Source: Sclerodactyla briareus
Lineage: Eukaryota > Echinodermata > Holothuroidea > Dendrochirotida > Sclerodactylidae
Reading direction: 5' to 3'
NCBI GenBank assembly: GCA_026419785.1
Contig: JAODTK010002543.1
Coordinates: forward strand, 157,001-221,000
DNA: 64,000 nt
Shown here: positions 49,267 to 60,060 of the stretch, one piece after another
How the letters are laid out: the number at the start of each line of letters is the position of its first letter
Position numbering within the stretch: position 1 is the stretch's first letter
The notes under the pieces: generated by a model
What the model saw: only the letters and a program-made list of their open reading frames with translations
What the model was told of the DNA's origin: nothing
Database searches by the model: none
Position numbers and translations under genes: made by a program

Positions 49267-51809
49267 TTCTACTTACTACCTTAACTCTTACTTACGGCAC
49301 TTTTTCCTCCAGGAACGTAACTTTTCATAACCTCGTTAACCTTTTCCCTGAAACCATTCCAGAGTCAACAGCATCGTACTTTCTAACAATTTACGCCACT
49401 TTATTTCGCCAAAAACCTAGAAGGGCCTCGACATTGCCTTCGCGAAACAAGGAACCAGCTTACACTGTGGGTATAGACGGAACGAAGACACCCTGGAACT
49501 ACAATCGTGATCACTTTCAACCGTCTTACCCAATGCATTATCTACAGAATCTGATCACTGCTCAAAACTAAATCCAAATAGTTCTTTCTGGTATGGAAAA
49601 ATGTAACATGGCTGGGAAGGAAACAGTCCTGCGTGACATTGAAAAAGCCAGAATCCATGAGCGCCACTAGTACCTCAGACCAAGAATACTGGATAATTGG
49701 ATTCACACCATTAGAATTGTTCTTCTTAAGAAAACTTTCGAAAAGCTGTCGGAAAGAAGAGAATTTCAGTTTGTTTGTCTTCAGAGCATTCGGAATACCA
49801 GATGAGTTAGACAGAATTTCACCCAACAGAGTTTGACAACACTCACGAACCAATTCGTCCTTCTCAAACTATCCGAGTCAGACCTCACATACACCAAACT
49901 CCACCACCCCATCCACGGAGAGTATCTCCTACCTTCCTGAAACAACATAACAAAGGTTAAATCGGTTGTGGAAAAATCACTGTTCAACCACACGACTCTT
50001 TAATACTCATACGTCATGCTTGCTTTCCTGGACTAAATCTGCAACTCATCAGATCTTGTTCCCTGATACGTTGGAACATACCGGAAAAAGACAGCTGGCT
50101 ACATATCTATCGCAACTGTTGACCTCGCCAGAACTCCCACTGCGATGCTTACTATTAATAACCCTGCCATTAAGCTACGGACCCAGAAACCCCCGCCCTC
50201 AATTTATTTTAACACCCCTTCCACGCAGACATTTATCAACTTGCCTAGCACTGGAGTGCCCCCATTAAGTGAAAGGACCATTCTTAGCGAAGAGATCCCT
50301 CCTCCCAGAACACGAAACATCCACAACCAACGCCCTCCTCAGCGCACTCTATTCTATCCACCTGTTGCGACCCGTCTATCTCTACCTGCAACACACCGTC
50401 AAACCGAGGGCAAATGCCGTCAAATCGCGACTTTCGACCTAGTGGACTTCACCCTGCACAGCAGTTCACAATCGTGATCTTAAGGACGCCGCCTGTCACC
50501 CGTGATTATTAGTGCCTATCTCGAAACCAGCCACCTCTCATCTCCCACGATTCTATTAACCCCTCACTAATATCCTCCACCATTGCGCCCGCGGAAGACA
50601 AACACGCTTACGCTTCAGCTTTTTTATATGCGACTAAATTGCACTGTCACATCCCGTACAATCGCATCCCCACATCAAACACGTCCCTTTGACTTATCCC
50701 TCCCCCCCATCACCTTCCCTTCCATCCGCCCCTCGACTAAACCACCGGCTCTGACTTTCGCTTCTCTCTGTACTCACAGCCCCCAGCCCCCACTCCATCC
50801 ACTGACCCCCCTGCACTCCTCCTCACTGCCAGCACCCTAAAAACATTCCTAGTGTCAAAGGCCAGGCAACCACTACTTCGTTCTATCGGCAGCAGAGCGC
50901 CCCTCGCTATCCCTTCTTCCCACGGACCTCCGTGCCCCAAGCCTCGCTTCACGCTCAGGGCTAGTCTATACCACTTCTTACATCTATAATTACCCCCTCC
51001 CCTTAGTGTCCTCAAAGCTTCCCCCCCCCTCTTAAAACTCAGCCCCGACTTCAAACTCAATCCACATATCGCCACTCTGACAGGCTTCAGCCATCCTTCC
51101 CTACCATATCAGCAAATAAATAGAAGACAAATAGTACAGGGAATGAGAAAGAATTAGTGCCTACCAGTGAAATTACTAATGGCAAAGAAAAAAAAAAGTA
51201 ACGGGAAGCACTCACAACACTACCAATCGCAAAACACCATATGGCCTGGCGGAACACCAAAGAAGGCTTACCGAGTTAACACACAGTCCACGCGACAAAC
51301 AGAACAGATTAACACAAGCACCACACAAAACCAAAGGACCAAATCCTGACTGAACCTCGTACAGCAAAATGGGTCTATGAGGGGGAACTCAAACCAAACG
51401 GAAAAAACAGCTAGGGCCGGATGCTACAAACGTAGAGATACATATGCTGCCACTTTCCACACACGATTACACATAGATCAACAAACCGCACAATAAAGAG
51501 ACCGTAGGAAATTCTAAGCACTTGAAAAATCTCAATCTCCGGAAAGAAAAGATGCAAACACAAAGATCAACACAAGAAAAATATAACGAATGAATCACCA
51601 AATGCAGAAAATTCAGTAATAAAACAGAGAGCGATTGCAAATGTGAACTTGTCGGTGGTGTTGCCAGTTGCTCGAAACCCCACCCCTCTGCAGATTCCGT
51701 GCTTTTCTAGTGCTGTGTTGTGAACAAGGTCAGGCACTCAGCTTGTCGGAGGCTTCCTCTTTAGCTCTCACCTCAGATGTACAAGGTAAGTACCCGGGAC
51801 GTATCCACC
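49267..51809 (-). mobile_element. Second copy of the LINE 5' half
   Basis: Homologous to 45.49-48.04 kb along its whole length but with frequent indels. Endonuclease blocks are GWWSLVYVRSDSDSLRRTN (49900), LVRECCQTLLGEILSNSSGI (49850), FLPSHVTFFHTRKNYLDLVL (49610). No polymerase follows, because the copy stops at the linker (about 49270) where the exon-2 fragment starts. The upper part, 50.1-51.8 kb, is the leader region, with an open frame reading RNVFRVLAVRRSAGGSVDGV that has a counterpart near 47060. Confidence 0.85.
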
Positions 51810-53036
51810 ATTCAGCCCCTCACATCCAGCACACGCGTCGGCCTAGATGCCCCAGTAATGGCCACACCCAGAAAACCAAATCGTCTCTGTGGACCTTGGC
51901 CTAAAATGATGCTGCCATCGTGTTAATGATAATATACGTCAGGTACCACCCGATTGGACTTCCTCGAGGCGAGGCCACTTAACAGGACATCCTCGGCGAT
52001 GCCTGATAACTGTCTCCAAAATATCCTCGGCGAAAATTTGATTTGACTAGGTCTTCTCTGAAACGGCGTGCTATGTGTTAATGGTAATTGATATTAGTAA
52101 CATCATGCGTGCTTCAACGTTTGACCAGAAGTGACTGTCCTAATCCCTGCAGTCGCAAAAAATCAAGAACAAAGGAATCGAAGGGCTAGGCTGGGCGGTA
52201 TTGATATTGACATAACACGGACTAAAACCATCCTGGCACCCCAATAGAATACATGGGATTAGTGTATCCCACCCTGATAATATGGAATCTAGGTTAGGCC
52301 CAACTTGCAAAGGTGATTATTCATACTCCTGACATTACATCATGGGAACAACCCCCAAATTTCCAATCAACTTCATCTGGACAGGTATGCTGGAATTTAT
52401 TACAAGCAGGTCAAATTACCCAAACTATGAATTACTAGGAATTTTAGAAAGTTATCTCTTTTTTCTTCTTCAGAAACATGACCTCCGATTTTGATAAATA
52501 AATATGGCTCATGAAACTCATCATGGGGATACCCACAAGTTTCAACTTCATCTGTCTGACTTAACCACGAATACAAGGTTAGGTGTTACACCCACACACC
52601 TCACCTAACACACACCCACGTCATGCGGACTGTATAGATTCCTTGGTACTCCTAGGGTCGCAAGAATTAAAGCAGTATTCATGAAGGATTCCGTCTTAGT
52701 CTCAATGACTCAGGAAGCAGGGATGATAACAAAATGCGCTGTAGCCTCAAGACTAGTTTCCTTGTCCAATATGCGATGAACTGCATGAACTCTGTATTCG
52801 AGTACAGATCCTGGGTTGCGTAGACAGTTCCATAATCCATTGTTCTCCTATTACTGGCCTCACCCCTCTGCTAGCATTAACATTTATGTTTACCTTCTTT
52901 GAAGGAGTGCTTTTGATGACTTCGGAATGAAGAATGATATGTCCGCTTGCCCTTCCCTGAGGACTTCCCCTTCGTTGTTTGCCTGAGATGGAGAGCTTGG
53001 CAGTCGGCTCAGCAGGATATTCCTTCGGCCTCCTCT
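51810..53036. repeat. Identical half of a 3.77-kb tandem duplication, copy 2
   Basis: Partner of 48040-49266. Here the sequence continues without a break into the rest of exon 2, so this is the original arrangement and the other the derived one. Confidence 0.9.
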
Positions 53037-53302
53037 TTGGCTTAGACTTCTGTTTCTTAGACCCCTTCTTTGAATCTTGGTGGAGCGGGGGGCTGACCCC
53101 CCTGGGACTGGGTCTGCCTTTGGAAGGAATGGGGTCCTTTTTGGCTGGAGGTGTGCCCGCGCCCCTGGGCTGCCTGGGTATGAGGGGGCTGATCCCTTGT
53201 TCTTCGTTTCTTTATTGACTTCTTGCTCCCCTGGTCAGGGGGGTTGGTTGTGGTGCCGGTTTGATCTCCTCCTTAGAATGGTCAGATTTGCCTGCCTTTC
53301 CC
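52894..53302 (-). CDS. Candidate exon 2 of a lysine/proline/serine-rich protein gene
   Basis: Acceptor 'aaaataacag' and donor gtaaac bound a 409-base exon. It reads GKAGKSDHSKEEIKPAPQPT, then SKKSIKKRRTR, GISPLIPRQPRGAGTPPAKK, DPIPSKGRPSPRGVSPPLHQ, DSKKGSKKQKSKPKRRPKEY, PAEPTAKLSISGKQRRGSPQ and ending IILHSEVIKSTPSKK in phase 0. Two frame changes are needed near 53238 and 53190. The product would be strongly basic and disordered, with several K/R clusters that could direct it to the nucleus or bind nucleic acid. Exon 1 lies 4.3 kb upstream on this strand. The phases of exons 1 and 2 do not join cleanly as drawn, so an indel or a missing exon is likely. No family was recognised. Confidence 0.6.
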
Positions 53303-53519
53303 CTGTTATTTTGAAAAGTTATAAATATATAAAAATTACCGTTCAACCAGAAACCAAAATAATATCATTGACTCCTTGACTGGCACTGCTGACATTATAA
53401 TATAGATCCAAATGAATTAAGAGCTAATGCCATCTCGATAAAACCCAACAGGAGGCTGCCCATAACATGCTATGATTATATATACAGGCACCAGCAGAGT
53501 ACAGCAAAGGAGGTTTGTG

Positions 53520-54150
53520 GGAGGAGTCGGAAACAGTGAAGAGTTTTCTGTTACTCGGGGACAAGGAAGGGAAGGGTGATGTTGAAGCGGCTGTGACAAC
53601 AACGAGCTCCCAGGATTGGTTGGATGAATTTAGGGAGTGCGGTGAGTGGCTGCATGGGAGAAGGTTCCCCTTAAAGGTGAAGGAAGTGTATCAGAGTTTT
53701 CGTGAGACGCTGCAATGCTTGTATGGGAGTGAGACTTGTTTTTTTGAGAGAAAGTGAGATGGCTAGTTTGAGAAGGACAGAGGGAGCACTGGTGATAGCC
53801 TGTGCAGCGTGGAAGCTCACGACAGAAGAAGGACTGAGGATCTGAGAAAGATATGCTGGTTGGGAGGATGCCGAAGTCGACAACTGGCAAAGACAATGGA
53901 GTGGATTGATGGCGCATGTGCTAAGCAGAGATGAAGACCAATGTCCTGAGGGAGGGCACTTTCAATTTCAAGTGGCGGGAGCAGAAGCGTGGATGAACCA
54001 AGGATACATGGAAGGGGCAGGTGGAGGAGGAACACGGAAGTTGGTGGAGTAAGAGGAGACGCGCAAATCGAGCGAGAATGGTAGATATGGTGTGAGGGCG
54101 GTAGCTGTCAGTGTAAGGTGAATCCGGCCACCCTCGCATTGGGGACAACA
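53520..54150 (+). mobile_element. LINE fragment: polymerase C-terminal region, plus strand
   Basis: Plus-strand frames read KSFLLLGDKEGKGDVEAAVT, ECGEWLHGRRFPLKVKEVYQ, SFRETLQCLYGSETCFFERK, then EMASLRRTEGALVIACAAWK and LTTEEGL. The KSF-LGD, F-LK-VY-S, LYGSET, E-LRR-ER sequence is the standard C-terminal part of non-LTR polymerases. The rest, to 54150, carries QRQWSGLMAHVLSRDED and TRKLVE-like blocks. Its family differs from the minus-strand LINE at 43.6-48 kb. Frames break near 53757 and 53850. Confidence 0.85.
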
Positions 54151-54485
54151 CCGTAAAACTAGTTGAAGAAAATGAATAAGCCAGTTCTGTGGGTTAAGCG
54201 TTCATGCTCACCACTGAACAGTTCGGCGGAATAGACGAGATTCCCCACATTGCAATATGAATCGCTACGGCTTATTTTTTACTGTCACCACTATTTAAAC
54301 GCAACAGTTTCATACCCATTTTTTGGATGTTATTGTTGATAAGTAAGGGGGGGGATCTGTAAAAGGTTTGTGTCAGAGGATTTCGCAAGATGATCTGCAC
54401 ACTGCACGTTCAAGTCAAACTTTGACACAAGTAAATCTTCTCAATTCAAACTGTAACTACTCCGAAATGGCTCATGACATACCGC

Positions 54486-54511
54486 TATTATATATATATA
54501 TATATATATAC
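54486..54511. repeat. (TA)n microsatellite
   Basis: About 12 uninterrupted TA units. Confidence 0.95.
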
Positions 54512-54519
54512 CTGAGAAG

Positions 54520-55680
54520 GCCCCAAATATGTACAGTACACTGTAAAGACAACGGGATACCTTTCGGGACTCCTTTTTAGGACTCTCGTCATACTTCGTT
54601 GGACGTTCTCCCCATCGATCGGTGGCGACAGCTTCCCTGGGACCGGCTCTCTCAGTACCCCCCTGATGTATATTCTGCATATGACAGGGTGAGGGACCGA
54701 TTAGTCGTTTATCCACACACTGCTTTTACCTTGGCAACAAATTGTTTGTTACCCTTAGTTATTCATGGGACAAGCTGTCAGAACCTCCAATCACCTTTGT
54801 CTCCATTATAGCTGATGTAATTTCCACAAACCGTTTCGATGCCGTTTTAAATCACACTCGATGCTCCCAGTGCTCTCATTTTTATATAAATGCCGCCCCG
54901 TTTTTTCAATGTCCTTTCGTTTGGGTCACTTGGGGTCTGGTAACTAATTGGTGACTGTTGTGCCCAAGTCCGCCGAATAAGATGTTTGGTCATGTTTAAG
55001 GATGGAGGGTGCTACCGGTGTTAGACGTTAGAAGAAGGTAGGCTCGAGGACTTGGGATGTGGTGTTTTGTAGTGACCTCGCTGTCAAAGGTCGACATCCT
55101 AGGAGAGTTGGAGTGGAAGAGAGTTTGCCATCACAGTGCTCCCGTCCAACTCTATGTCTAGCATTGACTTATAACATAATCTGTTTATGATGATATGATG
55201 ATTGTTTTCCTGCAACAACTCCAGCAGTGAATACTGGTCTATTACATAAATTTTTTCCTTTTCAGAAATGAAGCTCTTCTCAGGGCCCCTGCAAAAAAAA
55301 TGTGACGTCCTACTCCTGCATCAGACCCAGCCATCTTCTCTCCCCCTCCTTCAATACGGGATGGGATGGGTGCCACTTACACATGAATTTGTACCTCTGT
55401 TTTAAATAATGTTAGAACATTTTTGTAGTGTCGATCTCTGCAACCTGTGGAGTGGCCATATAGGAGGGAGTGAGGCGGGGAAATTCACTAGATAATGATA
55501 TCAATCATCATTACTTTACTTACTTACTGCCACAACTGCTGTGTCAACTATAGTCCCCCCTTGGGTGGGTTGTGGAGGTGATGCAAGGTTGACACATGCA
55601 GTGACACAGCTGCATACGTCGTTGACGATCCAGAGATACTGCAGTCTCTCCTGTATGCACCATAGATGAGATGAGTTGGG
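54520..55680. other. No supported gene
   Basis: Plus-strand open frames at 54599-54811 and 54742-54954 show no domain. A run of four 'actt' units lies near 55513-55527. Confidence 0.45.
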
Positions 55681-55689
55681 ACTCAAAAC

Positions 55690-57020
55690 TCACCCAACTC
55701 AATTTGAAAACCAAAAGCCAAAAGGCTTAGTGATTTCTGACAAACCCATAGCAGACACAAGACAAATGGGAGAGGGAGCCTCATCACGGGAAACATATCG
55801 TCTGGGAAAAAACAATTTCACATTTTTTCCCAACCAACCAATGGGTTCCTATACCCTTATAGGATGAGATTACTCACACTAATTTTCAAGGATTTAAGAC
55901 TTGGCCTCTGGTGACCCCAAAACACTAGGGTTTCATTCTCATCATGACCTCTGACCATACCAAAACAATCGGGTTCCTGTACTTCCCCCATAGAAAGCTA
56001 CACACAACATTAGAACCTGATCAGACAAACCATCTGGACTTATCGTGTTTCACAAGGTTTCAGACTTTGACCTCTGGTGACCTCAGATGACCTATGACCT
56101 GACCACCCCAAACAATAGGGTTCAATGTACTAACATGGGGCCACACATACAAGTATGAGCTTTCATCCACCCGGTGGGTCAAGATGTCGTTTCACAACCC
56201 AATGGCCAAAATATTGACTTTTCAACAAATTTTCCTATGTTTTCACAAAAATTCACCCCGCACCTATACCAGAAACGATAGGTTCCTGTACGTACTCTTC
56301 CCCATAAGAAAGCTGCACACCAATTTTACCCTGATCAGACCGACCATCTGGACTTATCGTGTCACAAGGTTTTCATCAGACTTCGACCTCTGGGTGACCT
56401 CATATACTCTCTGACCTGACCCCAAAACATGAGGTTCATGTACCATCATGGGAACACACATTACCAAGTATGAGCTTCATCCTCCAGGTGGGGTCAAGTT
56501 ATCGTGTTCCACAGCCGAAATGGCCAAAATATTGACTTTTCCAATTTTCTATTTTCCATGCACGAAAATTCACTGGTATTTATACCAGAACAATAGGGTT
56601 CCTGTACTCTCCATAGAGCTACACACCATTTGAAACCTGATCAGACCAACCATTCTGACTTATCGTGTTCACACGTTTTTTCATTCAACTCGACCATCTG
56701 GTGACCTCTGACCTGACCACCCCAAAACAATAGGGTTTCATGTAGTCATCAGTGGGGAACACACATACCAAGTATGAGCTTCATCTATCCAGGTGGGGTC
56801 ACGTTATCGTTTTCACAAGCCCGAATGGGCCCCAAATAATTGCACTTTTCACAATTTGTTTCTATTTTTCAACAAAAATTCACCCCAACCTAATCCAAAA
56901 TCAATAGGGTTCCTTTCTCCCCTCACTGAAAGCTACACACCAATTTGAACCTGATCAGACCACCATTTTCTGGACTTATCGTGTTCACAAGTTTTCAGAC
57001 CTTGACCTCTGTGACCTCAG
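55690..57020. repeat. ~310-bp satellite, about 4 copies, rich in TGACCT
   Basis: 'agggttcctgtac' recurs at about 55973, 56282, 56598 and 56909 (spacing 309-316). Each unit has, in order, 'gctacacaccaatttgaacc', 'tgatcagaccaaccatctgg', 'acttatcgtgttcacaaggt', a TGACCT cluster, 'ccaaaacaatagggttcatg', 'acacataccaagtatgagct', 'tcatccaggtggggtca' and 'aatggccaaaatattgactt'. Copies differ by small indels. A decayed partial unit begins near 55690. Confidence 0.9.
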
Positions 57021-57609
57021 ATGTCGAGTTTCTGTTCACACCACGTTACCAACCCACCCACACACACAACACACACACACCACCTATCATGACTGCATAG
57101 ATTCCTCTGACTTCGTCAAGGATCAAAACAACACGTTGCCCGGTTCTTCTCTAACTAGAGCAACAATGGCGTGCTAGAGCTCACACCACACAACGTACCA
57201 GACAATGTAATTATGTGATCATGTTCAAGATCATGAAATGCCAGTTGGCAATTCACACAATAGCTCATTGTACCCGCTGTAATGACTTTTGACCTTGATC
57301 TTGATATGTGCCAAATCAGGGCCAAATTGGACCCTGAGCCAGAAATTCCAAACACGCCCAATCAGTGTTTAAGCTAGGTCTCAAAATGTGGGGGGGGGGA
57401 GTTTCACACTCTTGGTGGCCCAAGCAGTTCCACAAGCTTGTCCTAAGCAGTTTTTATAAGCTGGCCCAAGCGCTTCACAAGTTGTGGGGCCCAATCAGTT
57501 CACAAGTTGACCCTAACCCTCAACAAGCTGGTCCAATTGCTAATGCAGTTTTTTTGAGAGCTTGCACAGTTGATATACAACAACTTAGGCCTCCTGCGGT
57601 CCTTTCTAC

Positions 57610-57818
57610 CTTTTTTCTTTTTCGTCTTAGACTTACTCTTGCTTTTTGGCACCCTGCTCCTCTGCTTGCCGGTGGAGCACAGCCTCGAGAATGCCTCCTT
57701 GAGACACTCGAGGACAACATCCTCGGCAGCTTTTTCAAGCAAGAGCTCATGGGAAGGCACTTTTTCCTTCCATTGATGTTTCATCACCCCCTTGGCGATT
57801 ACGCTTTGGAGACTTCAT
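57610..57818 (-). CDS. Candidate first exon of the lysine-rich gene
   Basis: The minus strand has an ATG at 57818-57816 opening MKSPKRNRQGGDETSMEGKS, then after a frame change near 57750 HELLLEKAAEDVVLECLKEA, FSRLCSTGKQRSRVPKSKSK and SKTKKKK up to donor gtagaa. The middle part (LLLEKAAEDVVLECLKEAF) should form an amphipathic helix; the ends are basic and serine/lysine-rich. A reversed CCAAT box lies 50 bases upstream. Shared composition, strand and splice signals link it to the exons at 52894, 42945 and 39235. I do not know the family; a small nuclear or nucleolar protein would fit the composition. Confidence 0.55.
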
Positions 57819-57868
57819 TTGCCTGAGAGCTTGCTGCGAACCTGACCTCGATCCACCATTGTCCTCCT

Positions 57869-57873
57869 ATTGG
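57869..57873 (-). promoter_or_regulatory. CCAAT box upstream of exon 1
   Basis: ATTGG on the plus strand, i.e. CCAAT toward the gene, 51 bases before the proposed ATG. No TATA box is visible. A five-base word is weak evidence on its own. Confidence 0.3.
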
Positions 57874-58362
57874 TGTGATTGACAACATGAACATTCAGAG
57901 TACACACTCACCTGACCTCACTTTATAACATTAAAGTGGGGGGGGGTGGTACCATCTTTCCACGATGGCCATCAACACTAATTGACCCAAGCAAATTTGC
58001 TACTAAGCCTAAACTATCGTTTTTCAAAATTCCTATTTTTGACAATATTATAATGACCCTGATCTTCACTAAACAATCCATGGGTTGTTCTAGTATCCTC
58101 ATATTGGAAAATGCATCGATTTCCCACCTTGATCGCACCAATCATTTTGGACTTATCGTGTTGACAGGTTTTTGGACTCTTACTCGAGACTCTAAATACT
58201 TTTGACCACTACAGAAGGCTTCATCTGACCTGGTGGGGTCAGTTATAGTTCACAAGCAAGAATTTACCAAAATATCACAATTTTTCACATTCTCACAATT
58301 TTTCTTACAGAAAATGACCCCACCACAGTTACAACTAAAATCGATAGCCATCTTGTACTGAC

Positions 58363-60060
58363 CATACGGAAGCTGTATGCCAAATTTAGGTTTGAGCGAA
58401 CAAGCATTCGGACCATGTTCGCAGTTCCCACTTTCACCTCATGATAATTACACTTGACCTTCCTTCCACAAGAGGTTTCCATACGCATTGTGATTTACCC
58501 ACCTTAACCCAACAAAATGTCCCCAATCCACACACCACACCAAGCACAACAAGGTTTTCGTGTTATCCATCCCTTGAGACAGCATATCGTGTGATAGTAG
58601 TCTTTGGTAAAACGTTGATAATTGCCGTTTCCTCTTCTTTCATCCGGCAACGCACAGCCATCATCAGGGTCGAAAAAGACTAAGCCCGTTAGCCCCGGGG
58701 TACTTGAGGTACTGCATTTGGGCTAGTAAATAATTTGTTGGAGATGCACTTCGGGCTAGTGGTTAACTCAATGAAATTGTTGGTTGCCAGTAAATGCAAT
58801 CGGCTAGTCAGAATCTTGTTCGGGCTACTGACAGCCATTTTCTCAGAGCCCGATGGCTAGTTTGAGGTCAGACATTTTTTGAGCCCTGCCATCATTACAT
58901 TCTGCAGTGGGCGCCAACCATTTCTGTATCTGTCTTCTCTTGTATCACAACGTCCTGTCCAGTCGTAATTTTTGCTCCCATTAAAAAATTTGGGAATGCC
59001 CAACTACACCCCTTATAGAAAACCCCCGATTTTTGGTTTTTCGAAGGAAAAATGAATGGTTAGACCCTAACAAAAACGTGTTACATGAGCGACATGAGGA
59101 TCTTATACGGTTCAGCAGTTTGACAATTTGAACATGGCTGAAAATGATATCTTTAAAATCTTTGCAATTTGAACAAAACTGATACATAGAGTAAAAGACC
59201 AATGGTCAAGAAATGTCAAGCCGGATAAAAGGCAGCAGGGAACATTAGGATATCTTTAACCAAAGACAAGTGTTATAGGACTATTTAAAGCAATTCAGAT
59301 CACTCATCATGTTTCTCAGATATGTATCTTTGTTGACCTTAGAGGATCCGAAAGTTGATCTGAGTTCAATACAACATGGATCATGTGCTCTCATCAGAAG
59401 ACTCCCCGAACCAATTATGAGCCTCATCCCATTGCAAGCCTCAAAATGGGTCAGTTCACATGTTCACAAGCCAGCATCACTAACCACACCGCATCACACT
59501 GATATGACTGCCAAGTTGCCTCGACTGATTTCAAGGGTTTTTGTTTTAGACAGTTCGTGATGGTATATCACGCAGCAGAATACCACATGAATTTTTTAGG
59601 AAGTGCAACTCATGAATGCAAATCTGCAATGTACAGTATTCGCAGTACTGGAAGCTAGTATCAGAAACTGGAACAGGAAAATTCTACACAGGTATTTCGT
59701 CCACATGCTACTCACCCCCTCCAACTTCGAGTATACGTATAGAGAAGGGGGAGGCAGGCCCTACAGTAATCTGGTGTACCTGTAAAGGATTAGCCCCTAA
59801 AATAGCTAGCATCACAATTCAAAATGCTCCTCAGATTAGCAGGTTCTACCCACTTTTCATGTTCACAGCAGTCAGTTTGTACACAAACTATATGACAGCA
59901 TACAGTTTTCTACAATTCCCCATTGGCATTCCTTTGCAACCCCAGTGTCCAGCACTACTGTACTGCAAAGCTGCTATATCCAGTGCACTCCAAACCTTTT
60001 TGTTTCGGGTGTTTGTTTTCATCCCCTTCAATCGCCTAAAGTGAATCTACCAGGATGTTC
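58363..60060. repeat. 1.7-kb direct duplication, left copy
   Basis: Collinear with 62278-63990 from 'tgtatgccaaatttaggttt' to 'gtgaatctac', about 3.9 kb apart. It includes a stretch (58690-58890) in which 'gggctagt' and 'gggctact' words recur, and an open frame of 142 codons at 59616-60044 that the other copy does not preserve, which argues against coding function. Confidence 0.9.

Noticed and set aside
52979..53218. Plus-strand 79-codon frame, and its copy at 49209
   Set aside because: Antisense to exon 2 and its duplicated fragment; the hydrophobic look comes from reading lysine/proline codons backwards.
57365..57826. 153-codon plus-strand frame
   Set aside because: It is antisense to the lysine-rich exon 1, which has a start, donor and better composition.
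59616..60044. 142-codon plus-strand frame
   Set aside because: The duplicate at 63500-63950 does not keep the frame, and there is no domain.
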